Below are positions 15,988-24,691 of a DNA stretch of 44,488 bases, in pieces (within the stretch, counting starts at the first letter, position 1; each line of letters begins with the position of its first letter). Position numbers and translations under genes: made by a program. Source of the stretch: an uncultured Acidimicrobiales bacterium (GTDB lineage: Bacteria > Actinomycetota > Acidimicrobiia > Acidimicrobiales > SZUA-35); NCBI GenBank assembly GCA_938009905.1, contig CALLGK010000042.1, positions 1-44,488 of the forward strand. The letters are read 5' to 3'. Under the pieces are notes generated by a model. It did not search any database and was not told the origin of the DNA. It saw nothing but the letters and a program-made list of their open reading frames with translations.

Positions 15988-16736
15988 TCTTGTCCCCCGC
16001 CCCACACGTTGAGCTTCTCGCCGGTGACGAGGAACGCCCGGTCAGACACGAAGAACCGAACGGCGTCCGCGATGTCTTCCGGCGTACACACACGACCAAA
16101 CGCCTGCTTGTCGTGCACCTCGCCGATGTCGTCGATGTCTGCTGCGCCCTTGATGAGCCGCCGACCCATCTCGGTGTCGATCAGACCGGGAGCAACAACG
16201 TTGACTCGCACCCCGTGGGGTCGTTCTTCTTTCGCCAGCGTCATGGCCAAGGCTTCCATTGCCGCTTTGCCCATGTTGTACGGCGCGCCGTTTGCGTTGT
16301 GGTGCAGGGTTGCGACTGACGAGATGAACACGACGTCTGCTCGCTCATTGTCTCGAAGGTGCGGAGCAGCGACCGAGCAGAGATGGTGTGGCCCGAGCGC
16401 ATGGACCGACATCACCCGCTGCAGCTCGGCAGCTTCTGTGTTCGCGACCGACTGGCCTCGTGATGCGATGCCGGCGTTGCACACCAGTGCCTGCAGCCCG
16501 CCAAGTTCTTCAACCGTTGTGGCGACCGCTCGCTCGTTGTCGGCGGGCACGCTCACGTCGCTTTGGATAGCGAGAGCACGGCGTCCCATCGCTTCGATCG
16601 CAGCGGCTGTCTCTTCCGCCGAGTCGCCGTCTTTGCGATAGGTGAACGCAATGTCGAAGCCGTCTTCGGCCAAGCCGACGGCGATCCCTCGACCCGCCCC
16701 TCGACTGCCGCCGGTAACCAACGCAACTCGATCCAT
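15978..16736 (-). CDS. SDR-family NAD(P)-dependent oxidoreductase
   Basis: 252 aa from ATG at 16736, preceded by GGGGAGA at good distance; an upstream in-frame ATG at 16760 is less likely. Classical SDR: GGSRGAGRG nucleotide site, NAG (VCNAGI), catalytic Ser in FISSVA, and YNMGK. It ends with a GGG-rich C-terminus (NVWGGGQEW). It resembles FabG-like reductases, but the substrate cannot be read from sequence. It is first gene of the operon reading down to the nitroreductase fusion. Confidence 0.85.
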   Translation of the reverse strand: MDRVALVTGGSRGAGRGIAVGLAEDGFDIAFTYRKDGDSAEETAAAIEAMGRRALAIQSDVSVPADNERAVATTVEELGGLQALVCNAGIASRGQSVANTEAAELQRVMSVHALGPHHLCSVAAPHLRDNERADVVFISSVATLHHNANGAPYNMGKAAMEALAMTLAKEERPHGVRVNVVAPGLIDTEMGRRLIKGAADIDDIGEVHDKQAFGRVCTPEDIADAVRFFVSDRAFLVTGEKLNVWGGGQEWR

Positions 16737-16814
16737 CTGCCGTTCTCCCCTGGGATGCACTCTCGACGTGCAGCATCCTGTCGCAACTTCGACACCCGGC
16801 GCCAGATCCCCTCG

Positions 16815-18584
16815 CTAGCGGCGCTGCTCCTGTTCGTCGGAGAGTTCAAGCCAGCGCTCTTCTGTTTCGGCCAGCTCAGCCTCGATCGCCGCCAGCTCTT
16901 GGCCAACCCGTGAAAGCTCGGCGTGGTCACCCATCACTGCGTCGAGCTGCTCTCGCACCTTGTCTCGTTTCTTCTCGAGCTTCGCCATCGACTTCTCGGC
17001 CTCACGGATGAGGTGACCGATGGTGCTTGACGACCGACCAGACGTCTTCTTCGCCTGCAATTTCTCGGGACTGGGTTTCGGGGCCGCCTTGGCTGGCATT
17101 GCGGTAGCTGCTGATTGCGAGCCGGTCGCTCGCCGGTGTTCGTCCCAGGCGTTGAATCCGCCAGGCCATCGAGTAGCGGTGCCCTCGCCATCGACAACAA
17201 GTGCGTCGGCCACCACGCGTTCGAGGAACGCTCGGTCGTGGCTCACGACCACGACGGCTCCTGGCCAATCTTCGAGGAAGTCCTCGAGCGAGCGAAGCGT
17301 TTCGAGATCGAGGTCGTTGGTTGGCTCATCGAGCAGCAGCACGTTGGGCTTCGAGGCCAAGACGGTAAGCAGCTCGAGTCGGCGCCGCTCGCCACCAGAC
17401 AACGTGCTCACCGGCGCCCACTGGGCATCGTCGTCAAACCAGAACGACGACAGCAGGCGTGCGTCTGTCCAATCTGGTTTGCGGTCAGGGCCGGCGATCA
17501 CTTCACGAGCGCGTGCGTTCGGGTCGAGGTCGACACCGAGCTGGCGGAAGTAGCCGAGCTCGACCGTTGAGCCCCAGGTGACCGAACCTGCTTGCGGATC
17601 ACGCCGCTTGGCCATGATGTCGAGCAGGGTCGTTTTGCCTGCACCGTTTGGACCCACGATGCCCAGCCGTTCTCGCGGGTCGAGACGAAGTTCGACATCG
17701 GTGAACAGCGAGCGCCGGTCTGGCGTCGCGGCGCTGATTCCTTCAAGCTCGATCACGACATCGCCGAGGCGAGGCGTTGGAAACTCAAGGTGGAGTTCGC
17801 TCGGGCGGGCCGGCCCTTCCGGCTTGGTACCGATCAGCTTCTTTGCCGCTTCCACCCGATACTTGGGTTTCGAGGTTCGAGCCTTTGCTCCCCGTCGCAG
17901 CCACGCCAGTTCTGAGCGGGCCAAATTGCGGCGGATCGCCTCAGCGTCGGCGACGGCAGCCTCGCGCTCAGCCCGGTTCTCGAGGTAGTCGTCGTAGCCA
18001 CCCTCGTGCACATGCACGCGGCCACGGTCGAGTTCCAACATGCGAGTGGTGAGCTGGTCGAGCACGTGACGGTCATGGGTGACGAGAAGAAGCCCTCCCC
18101 GATAGCCGGAGAGCCGCTGCTCGAGCCATTCGATTCCTTCGAGGTCGAGGTGGTTGGTCGGCTCATCGAGAATCAGCAGATCGCTTGGCATGACAAGCGC
18201 TCTCGCCAACGCCACCCGCTTTGATTCGCCGCCCGAGAGACCCTTGGTTGGGCGGTCGAGGTGCTCACCCATGCCAAGGCGGGTGAGGACTGACTCCGCT
18301 TCCCAGAGCTCGGGGGCGTCTGCGGCCACGACGTCTCGAACCGTGCCCTCGGGCAGCTTGTCCGTTTGGTCGAGCATCGAGATTCGCACACCGTTGCCGA
18401 AGACAACGGAGCCGGACTCGGCCTCTTGGCGGCCAGCAATCACGCGCAACAGCGTTGACTTTCCTGTGCCGTTGATGCCAACAACACCAAGGCGATCACC
18501 GGTCGACACCGTCACCGATGCACCCTCGAACAACGGCTTGTCTGGCCGAAACATCGACACGTCGGCGACGTCAACGAGGATCAC
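16815..18584 (-). CDS. ABC-F family ATPase (Uup/EttA-type, ribosome-associated)
   Basis: About 589 aa from GTG at 18584; the frame is open to 18809 but that part is unlike the family. Two ABC domains are seen. The first has GINGTGKST, LSGGESKRVALARAL and LLILDEPTNHLD; the second has GPNGAGKTT, LSGGERRRLELL and VLLLDEPTNDLD. Between them lies a linker (RNLARSELAWLRRGAKARTS) typical of Uup. There are no membrane segments. The C-terminal 85 residues are a Lys-rich coiled coil (IREAEKSMAKLEKKRDKV) as in Uup. ABC-F proteins act on the ribosome; this looks like a housekeeping rather than a resistance type. It is divergent from the SGNH hydrolase gene. Confidence 0.9.
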   Translation of the reverse strand: MILVDVADVSMFRPDKPLFEGASVTVSTGDRLGVVGINGTGKSTLLRVIAGRQEAESGSVVFGNGVRISMLDQTDKLPEGTVRDVVAADAPELWEAESVLTRLGMGEHLDRPTKGLSGGESKRVALARALVMPSDLLILDEPTNHLDLEGIEWLEQRLSGYRGGLLLVTHDRHVLDQLTTRMLELDRGRVHVHEGGYDDYLENRAEREAAVADAEAIRRNLARSELAWLRRGAKARTSKPKYRVEAAKKLIGTKPEGPARPSELHLEFPTPRLGDVVIELEGISAATPDRRSLFTDVELRLDPRERLGIVGPNGAGKTTLLDIMAKRRDPQAGSVTWGSTVELGYFRQLGVDLDPNARAREVIAGPDRKPDWTDARLLSSFWFDDDAQWAPVSTLSGGERRRLELLTVLASKPNVLLLDEPTNDLDLETLRSLEDFLEDWPGAVVVVSHDRAFLERVVADALVVDGEGTATRWPGGFNAWDEHRRATGSQSAATAMPAKAAPKPSPEKLQAKKTSGRSSSTIGHLIREAEKSMAKLEKKRDKVREQLDAVMGDHAELSRVGQELAAIEAELAETEERWLELSDEQEQRR

Positions 18585-18647
18585 GGCGTCGAGGGTACGG
18601 CGAGGAGTGGCGTGGCGTTCGCCCCAGCAGCTGAGACACTTCTGGTC

Positions 18648-19463
18648 GTGTCTTACGACAACCTGCGCGCAACGGGCCCGGTGCTCGACGATCTGGTCGT
18701 CAAACGACCAGGACCGGGAGTCCGAGCTCTCGGTCTTGTGATGAAGGGTGTCCGCAAGATCTCCGATCAGGTGCCGCCCTATACGAAGTGGTGGAGCGAT
18801 CAGAACCATCGCATCGTCGAACAGCTCTTGGCCGACAAGGCCGCCGACGATCGAGCGGCTGGCGGCACGACGAACCGTCTGTTGGTGTCGATCGGCGACT
18901 CGAGTGCGCTTGGCATTGGGGCCTCCACTCCCGAGCTCAGCTACATCGGTCAGCTGACCGACCTGCTCACTGCCAACAGCGGCGCAGCCACATGGTCGGC
19001 GATCAACCTTTCAATGTCGGGAGCTCGAGCGTGCGACGGAATCGACCGTCAGCTGCCCCTGCTCGCCAGACTGACCGACGCGGGGCTCGCTCCCGATCTT
19101 GTGTTCTGCTGCCTCGGATCAAACGACGTCTTTTGGGGCAACGGCAATCGTCGCCAGTCGTCGAACCAGCGAAATGCTCGGCTGCGTCAAGATCTCACCA
19201 AGCTCGTCAACGCCCTTCCAGAGACTGCGGTTGTCGGTGAAACCGCGGGCGGCTCAACGCGGGCCCAGCTCGCAAACCAAGCCATCAGAACGGCTTCCGA
19301 TGCACGAGGCTTGCCCCACCTCAACCCGTGGCGAGGCGGCGCCAGCAAAGACGATGACCGACCTCGGCTCTCCGAAGACCGCTTCCACCTCAACGAAGTG
19401 GGTTACGAGGTGATGGCACAGACCATCTTCGACAAACTCGCCAGCGAGGGACTCCTCACCTAG
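18648..19463 (+). CDS. SGNH/GDSL-type hydrolase
   Basis: 271 aa from GTG at 18648; an in-frame GTG at 18612 is possible but would leave under 30 bp to the divergent gene. All SGNH blocks are present: GDS (Ser84 in SIGDSSALG), the block II Gly in NLSMSGARA, GSND (157-160) and D244-x2-H247 (DRFHLNEVG). No signal peptide is seen, so it is probably cytosolic and could be a lysophospholipase- or acetyl-esterase-like enzyme. The DUF3097 gene follows after a 21-bp gap on the same strand. Confidence 0.85.
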   Translation: MSYDNLRATGPVLDDLVVKRPGPGVRALGLVMKGVRKISDQVPPYTKWWSDQNHRIVEQLLADKAADDRAAGGTTNRLLVSIGDSSALGIGASTPELSYIGQLTDLLTANSGAATWSAINLSMSGARACDGIDRQLPLLARLTDAGLAPDLVFCCLGSNDVFWGNGNRRQSSNQRNARLRQDLTKLVNALPETAVVGETAGGSTRAQLANQAIRTASDARGLPHLNPWRGGASKDDDRPRLSEDRFHLNEVGYEVMAQTIFDKLASEGLLT

Positions 19464-19484
19464 CGCTCCGACTACTCTCACAAG

Positions 19485-20303
19485 GTGTCCGGAATTCTGA
19501 GCGACATCGATATGGACGAGCCGCGGCGACGACGCCCGGTGTGGCCGAACGTACCTGCCACCAAAGGGCTCACCGTTCGTCATCGCTCCTCTGGCTATGT
19601 CGGCAAGATCCGACGGTTCACCGCGACCTGGGTGATGATCATCGATCTCGATGGCCGTGAACAGACACTCCGAAATGAACGGGGCGCATTCTCGGTCGAG
19701 GGACGAACCGTCAACCTCATCGCACCTCCGGTCCAACCAGACACCACAACGACCACAACGGCGTCTGGATCGATTGCGCAGCCACAAGAGAAGGCGCGCG
19801 TTGCGCGTGCCAGCAGAATCTTGGTGGAGGGCATTCACGATGCCGAACTCGTCGAGAAGGTGTGGGGTGACGATCTTCGTATCGAAGGCGTTGTTGTCGA
19901 ACCGCTCCACGGCGCAGACGACCTCGATGCTGTTGTGCGCCAGTTCGGACCTCGCCCCGGTCGCCGACTCGGTGTCTTGCTCGACCACCTCGTCGACCAT
20001 TCCAAAGAGAGCCGCATCGCGGCGACCGTCAACCACCCAGACGTGCTGATCACGGGACATCCCTACGTCGACATTTGGCAGGCAATTCGACCGAAGGTGC
20101 TCGGCATCGACCAGTGGCCCACGATCCCGAAGGGTCAAGACTGGAAGACCGGGATCTGCAAGGAGTTCGGCTTCCACGGCTCGCCCGGCGAGCTGTGGAA
20201 GCACCTGCTCGGCCGGGTGAACAACTACGCCGATCTTGAACCGGGTCTCATCGGCGCCGTCGAACAACTCATCGACTTCGTGACAGACCCAATCCGAATC
20301 TAG
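19485..20303 (+). CDS. DUF3097 family protein (Toprim-like)
   Basis: 272 aa. It matches the actinobacterial DUF3097 family as I know it: an N-terminal small beta domain (GLTVRHRSSGYVGKIRRF), a Thr-rich linker (residues 86-92), then ASRILVEGIHDAELVEKVWG, LHGADDL and LGVLLDHLVDHSKES. The VEG-DAE and LDHLVD pieces resemble the Glu and Asp-x-Asp elements of Toprim-type nucleotidyl-handling folds. The molecular role is unknown; nucleic-acid processing is a guess. The start is GTG at 19485; ATG at 19512 is possible. It probably shares a transcript with the SGNH hydrolase. Confidence 0.82.
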   Translation: MSGILSDIDMDEPRRRRPVWPNVPATKGLTVRHRSSGYVGKIRRFTATWVMIIDLDGREQTLRNERGAFSVEGRTVNLIAPPVQPDTTTTTTASGSIAQPQEKARVARASRILVEGIHDAELVEKVWGDDLRIEGVVVEPLHGADDLDAVVRQFGPRPGRRLGVLLDHLVDHSKESRIAATVNHPDVLITGHPYVDIWQAIRPKVLGIDQWPTIPKGQDWKTGICKEFGFHGSPGELWKHLLGRVNNYADLEPGLIGAVEQLIDFVTDPIRI

Positions 20304-20315
20304 ACAAGCGCAACG

Positions 20316-20344
20316 GCTGGGCGTTTTGGCGCCCAGCGCCAAAA
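20316..20344. terminator. Bidirectional terminator with two overlapping hairpins
   Basis: GCTGGGCG (20316-20323) pairs with CGCCCAGC (20330-20337). Alternatively TTTTGGCGC (20324-20332) pairs with GCGCCAAAA (20336-20344). The two hairpins share bases and exclude each other. They sit in the 67-bp gap between convergent genes; the A/T runs at each end suit termination in both directions. Confidence 0.65.
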
Positions 20345-20370
20345 GGCCGTAAGCGAACGAAGTGAGCGGC

Positions 20371-21996
20371 TCAGACCCGGCGGGCGGGCCGCTTGTGCTG
20401 CTCTGGGTTGGCGAAGGCTCGGCTGACCTCAAGCGGCGTGAGTCCAGGCTTCTTCGGCTCGCCGTTGACCGCAGCGCGGGGCTGGAACCAAGAATCAGGA
20501 TCGACGTTCTTCGCCGTGACCGGCTGATTGAACAGGTAGCCCTGCATGATCGAGATACCCGAAGCCCGCAGATCGCGAAGCTGCTGTTCGTTCTCAACAC
20601 CCTCGGCCACCACTCGCAGGTCAAGCGCCTTCGCCATTGTGACCACCGCATCGATGATCGCCCTGTCTGTATCGCCGTTTCTCATCTCGTTGATGAAGGT
20701 CTTGTCGATCTTCAAGATCGACACCATGTCGAGCTGCTTGACGTAGCCAAGCGACGACTGTCCAGTGCCGAAGTCGTCGATGGCGAGTCCAACACCCAGG
20801 CGACCGATGGCCCGAAGCATGTTGAGACCATCCAGGTGATCGACGATGACGTCTTCGATGATCTCCAGCACAAGCTGTCCAGCGGGAAGGCCCGCCCAAT
20901 CCAGAACTTCTTCGATCAGCGCTGGCAGATTGGCGTCGAGCAACTGCTGCTCGGCGATGTTGACGCTCATACGAATGTTGCGAGCATCGGGAGATAGGTG
21001 GTTCCACACCGCGGCCTGGGCGCACGCTTCTCGCAGCACGAGTTCGCCGATGGCGGCCATCATTCCGGTCTCTTCTGCAACGTCGAGGAACGCTCCAGGA
21101 CCAAGCACACCTCGCGTCGGGTGGTTCCAGCGGACGAGCGCTTCGAAGCCATAGAGGCGACGCTCATCGACGTTCACGAGTGGCTGGTAGTAGACCTCGA
21201 ACTGATCCTCGTCTAACGCTCGCACGAGATCGCGTTCGATGTCGAGACGGTCGATCACCAGTAGACGCTGCTCTTCGTCGAACACGGCGTAGCCGCTGCG
21301 AGCTTTCTTGGCCTTATACATCGCGGCGTCGGCGTCGCGCACAAGATCTTCGGGGCGACGGTGATCGTCTGGCTTTGCGATCGCAACGCCGATGCTGGTC
21401 GAGATCACCTGGGCACCGCCATACAGCGACACCGGTTCGGAGAAGTTGCGGAGGATCGACTCGGCCACAGCAACGACCGACTGTTCGTTCATCAGGTCGC
21501 GGCACACAACGACAAATTCGTCGCCACCGAATCGAGCGACAACGTCGCTGCCGCGTACAGACGACTGCAAGCGGTTGGCAACAATGCGCAGAAGTTCATC
21601 GCCAGCTTCGTGCCCCATCGAGTCGTTGATCACCTTGAAGCGATCAAGGTCGAGAAACAAGACACCCATGGTTGTGTCGGCACTCTGCGACTTCTGGAAC
21701 GCGCTATCGAGCTCATGAAACAACGCCGTTCGATTGAGCAGGCCGGTGAGCTGGTCGTGCCTGGCGTCGTGCTCGGCCCGAGCGATGTCGGCCGACGCAT
21801 GGCGGATCGTCCAGTTGTGCCAGAGCGACCCAACCGCGCCACCGAGTGCACCAAACACGCCGGCCGCACCCGCGACGATGAGTGCCTCGCTGCCCAGCCC
21901 CTGAAGGGTGTAGACCACGAAGACAAAGATCATCGTCGAAACGAGTCCTGAACCGAGAACGATTCCGGGTGACGCCGCGAGGCGGTTGTCCTGCAC
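20371..21996 (-). CDS. Membrane GGDEF-EAL cyclic-di-GMP enzyme
   Basis: 541 aa from GTG at 21996. Two hydrophobic segments (about 10-32 and 38-60) anchor it. The GGDEF domain (about 80-240) has an intact GGDEF active site (157-161) and an RxxD inhibitory site (RGSD, 148-151) five residues before it. The EAL domain (about 250-510) keeps FEALVRW (EAL at 285-287), DDFGTG and the KIDK element. Both the cyclase and the phosphodiesterase therefore look competent. It makes and/or breaks c-di-GMP at the membrane. No sensory domain apart from the membrane segments is visible. Confidence 0.92.
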   Translation of the reverse strand: MQDNRLAASPGIVLGSGLVSTMIFVFVVYTLQGLGSEALIVAGAAGVFGALGGAVGSLWHNWTIRHASADIARAEHDARHDQLTGLLNRTALFHELDSAFQKSQSADTTMGVLFLDLDRFKVINDSMGHEAGDELLRIVANRLQSSVRGSDVVARFGGDEFVVVCRDLMNEQSVVAVAESILRNFSEPVSLYGGAQVISTSIGVAIAKPDDHRRPEDLVRDADAAMYKAKKARSGYAVFDEEQRLLVIDRLDIERDLVRALDEDQFEVYYQPLVNVDERRLYGFEALVRWNHPTRGVLGPGAFLDVAEETGMMAAIGELVLREACAQAAVWNHLSPDARNIRMSVNIAEQQLLDANLPALIEEVLDWAGLPAGQLVLEIIEDVIVDHLDGLNMLRAIGRLGVGLAIDDFGTGQSSLGYVKQLDMVSILKIDKTFINEMRNGDTDRAIIDAVVTMAKALDLRVVAEGVENEQQLRDLRASGISIMQGYLFNQPVTAKNVDPDSWFQPRAAVNGEPKKPGLTPLEVSRAFANPEQHKRPARRV

Positions 21997-22162
21997 ATGT
22001 GCAGTAACGGACGAAAATCATGCCCGGTTAAGCAGCAATCAAGGGAAGTTCGCACGGCCTAGTTCTGGGGATCAGGCCCAAAGACCCAGGTCAGACGGCC
22101 CATCGACCTTTGCCCACGCCAAGCGACTCAGGCGGGGCCGAAATCGGTCGATAGATAGAGAG

Positions 22163-22939
22163 ATGGCCGGAGATCACGCCCGAACTCCAGATTTGGCGAC
22201 CAGTCGCCACGCACAGTTGGCTGAGGCCTTCGAGATCTTCGCGCGCGGCATGGGACCGTTCATCGATGAACGAATGGCCACATATTTCGCAGACGAGATG
22301 TCGTGGACAGAGACCGCGGCGAACCGAATGGGGCGGCCGACCGAGCACGGCGCCACCGATCCGCTGTTTCAGCTCTTGGTGCTTCGTCGCTTCTGGGGCC
22401 CAGTTTTTGCCGATCACTTCGGCGACGACCTACGAGGGCTAATCGGTCAAGTGATCGAGGCGCGCAACCTCTGGGCCCACTTCAGCCTCCCAGACGACAC
22501 CGCGTACCTCGACCGCATCTTGCTGTCGCTGGAGCGAGTGTTGGCGCCCGTCGCACCGGAAGATGTCTCAAACCTGCGACCCATCCGAACCCGACTGAAG
22601 AACCCCATCGTCGGCGACGATCGATCAGACGATGACGTTGAACGGGTCGATACCAGTGGCCTGCAGGCCCAACTGATCGAGAGCGAAACCGCGTTCGAGG
22701 ATTTGCAGACGCAATACGCAGACGTGAGCGACGAACTCAAGGCGTCACGGCGAGCAGCCGCCGACAAGCAGCTCAGGATCGCCACGATCGAAAAGCAGCT
22801 CAGTGAAGTGCACGGCCGGTCTGAAGTTCTCGAGACCTACCTCAATGCAGAGCGCAGCAGCCGCAACAGGCTCGAGTGGCTGTTCGTCGGCTTTATCACC
22901 GTGATGCTTGTGCTCATGGTGATCATCTCGCTCAACTAG
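22163..22939 (+). CDS. Swt1-type HEPN domain protein with C-terminal membrane anchor
   Basis: 258 aa from ATG at 22163 (GAGAG just upstream); the open frame back to 21986 is not protein-like. Residues 10-125 match the Swt1-family HEPN domain: LAEAFEIFARGMGPFIDERM, then FGDDLRGLIGQVIEARNLWAH, with R101-x4-H106 as the HEPN RNase motif. Residues 165-235 are a predicted coiled coil (QAQLIESETAFEDLQTQYAD). Residues 236-256 are one membrane helix right at the C-terminus (WLFVGFITVMLVLMVIIS), so the HEPN domain should face the cytosol. Family knowledge: HEPN domains often cleave RNA in defence, toxin or RNA quality-control systems. No antitoxin-like neighbour is obvious. Confidence 0.78.
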   Translation: MAGDHARTPDLATSRHAQLAEAFEIFARGMGPFIDERMATYFADEMSWTETAANRMGRPTEHGATDPLFQLLVLRRFWGPVFADHFGDDLRGLIGQVIEARNLWAHFSLPDDTAYLDRILLSLERVLAPVAPEDVSNLRPIRTRLKNPIVGDDRSDDDVERVDTSGLQAQLIESETAFEDLQTQYADVSDELKASRRAAADKQLRIATIEKQLSEVHGRSEVLETYLNAERSSRNRLEWLFVGFITVMLVLMVIISLN

Positions 22940-22953
22940 GAGCAGACCGCGGC

Positions 22954-23823
22954 TCAGGCTCCGCGTTCGAGTCGAGCCAACGTGCGATCGGCTCGATCGA
23001 TAGCGGCGAGCACCACATCTGCGCCGTTCGGCGACATGATCACACCCGTGTGGTCGAGCAACGGCACATCGTGACTCCTGGCTACCGGTCGACCGTCTGC
23101 AAGGTCGTGGGCTGAGCGCACGATTTCCACTGGGCCCCGCCATGCAGATGATCCATCGCCGCCCACCGCAGGCTGACTGTCACGGCGAAGCACATCGAGA
23201 TCGACGCGAATCGTGACCGGCCGAGCCGCTCCCTGCGAATCGTGATCGGCGAGCATCAACGCGTCGGCCTCAAGACACCCCGAAGGTGTCAATTCGTCGA
23301 CCCAGAACTGCCGGAGGGCATCTCGGTCGAGTGGAGACGACGTCAGCCGTTCGGGAGCCATTCGCCAGATCGACGGGTCGATGGCAACCATGGCGCACAC
23401 CATCTCTGGCATGTGTTCCGCCAAGTTGCGAGCCACTTCGCTCCCCCACCCGTGCCCAACGACAAGCACTCGGTCGACGCCGAACTCTTCGAGCAAGAGT
23501 GCGACGTCCTCCCAGTGGTCTGGGTGGGCTGCTTCACGTTCGGCTCCAAGGCCAAAACTCGAACCACGACCGCGCAAATCGGGAGCGAGCGCCAACCGTC
23601 CTTCGCTCACGAGGCGCCGCACAATCGGTGTCCACACGAACGCGTTGGCGTCGATGTCGTGGAGCAACAGCAGCACCTCGGCGTCGGCTGCGACGGGCGG
23701 ATCAACCACCAGGCTTGCGATGCGATCACGGCTGTGGTCGGCGTCGCGCACCACACTTCCTGCCGGCAATATGCCGCCAACCTCGGCGGGTTGCCCGCCT
23801 GATGAGCCCTCTCGTTGTCCCAC
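22954..23823 (-). CDS. Alpha/beta-hydrolase fold protein lacking the nucleophile serine
   Basis: 289 aa. Alpha/beta-hydrolase landmarks are present: LLLLHDIDANAFVW (oxyanion strand; HD in place of the usual HG), PDLRGRGSS and a C-terminal His in LLDHTGV. At the nucleophile elbow the sequence is VVGHGWGSE, so the expected GHSWGG serine is Gly (codon GGG). Either catalysis is lost (a binding or scaffold protein) or the enzyme uses another residue. It converges with the HEPN gene, leaving a 14-bp gap. GTG at 23823 is taken as start; internal starts are possible because the first 25 residues are not typical of the fold. Confidence 0.75.
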   Translation of the reverse strand: MGQREGSSGGQPAEVGGILPAGSVVRDADHSRDRIASLVVDPPVAADAEVLLLLHDIDANAFVWTPIVRRLVSEGRLALAPDLRGRGSSFGLGAEREAAHPDHWEDVALLLEEFGVDRVLVVGHGWGSEVARNLAEHMPEMVCAMVAIDPSIWRMAPERLTSSPLDRDALRQFWVDELTPSGCLEADALMLADHDSQGAARPVTIRVDLDVLRRDSQPAVGGDGSSAWRGPVEIVRSAHDLADGRPVARSHDVPLLDHTGVIMSPNGADVVLAAIDRADRTLARLERGA

Positions 23824-23865
23824 CGACGTGACCGTAGTGCGAGTCGTGCCCTAACTTCGCCCAAC

Positions 23866-24630
23866 ATGGAACTTCGACTCGACGGAAAATCGGCCCTGAT
23901 CACCGGAGGATCCCGGGGAATCGGCAAAGCGATCGCCAAGACCTTCGCAGACGCAGGGGCCAAGGTCATGATCGTCTCCCGCAAGGCCGAGACTCTGGAA
24001 GAAGCTGCCGCCGAGATCGGCAACGGATGCCAATGGCTTGCCGGCAACACCGGCGATGCCGAAACCGCTGATGCGGCCATCGCCGCCACGATGGAGGCAT
24101 TCGGCTCCGTCGACATCTTGGTGAACAACGCCGCGACCAATCCTTACGCAGGCCCCATGATCGATGTCGATCGCTCACGCTGGGACAAGACGATCCTGGT
24201 CAACCTGACCGCTCCACTCACGTGGACCCAGGCCGCATGGAATGCGTCGATGAAGGAGAACGGTGGTGTTGTCATCAACATCTCATCCGTTGGTGGTCTC
24301 TCCACCAGCCCCGTGCTCGGCGTGTACGACCTCACCAAGTCGGCCTTGATCCACATGACAGAACAGCTCGGTGCTGAACTCGGCCCCAAGGTGCGTGTCA
24401 ATGCCATCTGTCCCGGCCTCATCAAGACCGACTTCGCCCGCATGCTCTGGGAGGGCGAGCGGGGCAAGGAAGTTGCTGAGCTCTACCCACTCAAGCGTCT
24501 CGGCGAGGTCGAAGACATCGCCGGCGCCGCGCTCTATCTGGCGGCCGAAACCGGCTCATGGATCACTGGTCAGCACATCGTCCTCGATGGTGGCGGCCTC
24601 GTTCGATTTAATGACGCCGAATACGACTAG
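23866..24630 (+). CDS. SDR-family oxidoreductase (FabG-like)
   Basis: 254 aa from ATG at 23866. Motifs: GGSRGIGKAI, NNAA (VNNAATNPYAG), catalytic Ser in NISSVGG, YDLTK, and the C-terminal WITGQHIVLDGGGLV typical of FabG-like 3-oxoacyl or 3-hydroxyacyl reductases. NADPH preference cannot be settled. The gene is divergent from the alpha/beta-hydrolase-fold gene across a 42-bp gap. Confidence 0.88.
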   Translation: MELRLDGKSALITGGSRGIGKAIAKTFADAGAKVMIVSRKAETLEEAAAEIGNGCQWLAGNTGDAETADAAIAATMEAFGSVDILVNNAATNPYAGPMIDVDRSRWDKTILVNLTAPLTWTQAAWNASMKENGGVVINISSVGGLSTSPVLGVYDLTKSALIHMTEQLGAELGPKVRVNAICPGLIKTDFARMLWEGERGKEVAELYPLKRLGEVEDIAGAALYLAAETGSWITGQHIVLDGGGLVRFNDAEYD

Positions 24631-24691
24631 CGGTACTAGCGCCTGACGCTCTGGCTCCCGTCACGTCGTCGGGCAGTCGTTAGGCCACACT

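Noticed and set aside
15691-16641. 316-aa plus-strand ORF
   Set aside because: Antisense across the PatB-SDR junction; Ser/Arg-rich shadow.
19254-20651. 465-aa minus-strand ORF
   Set aside because: Spans antisense of two well-supported genes and a terminator; no recognisable domain.
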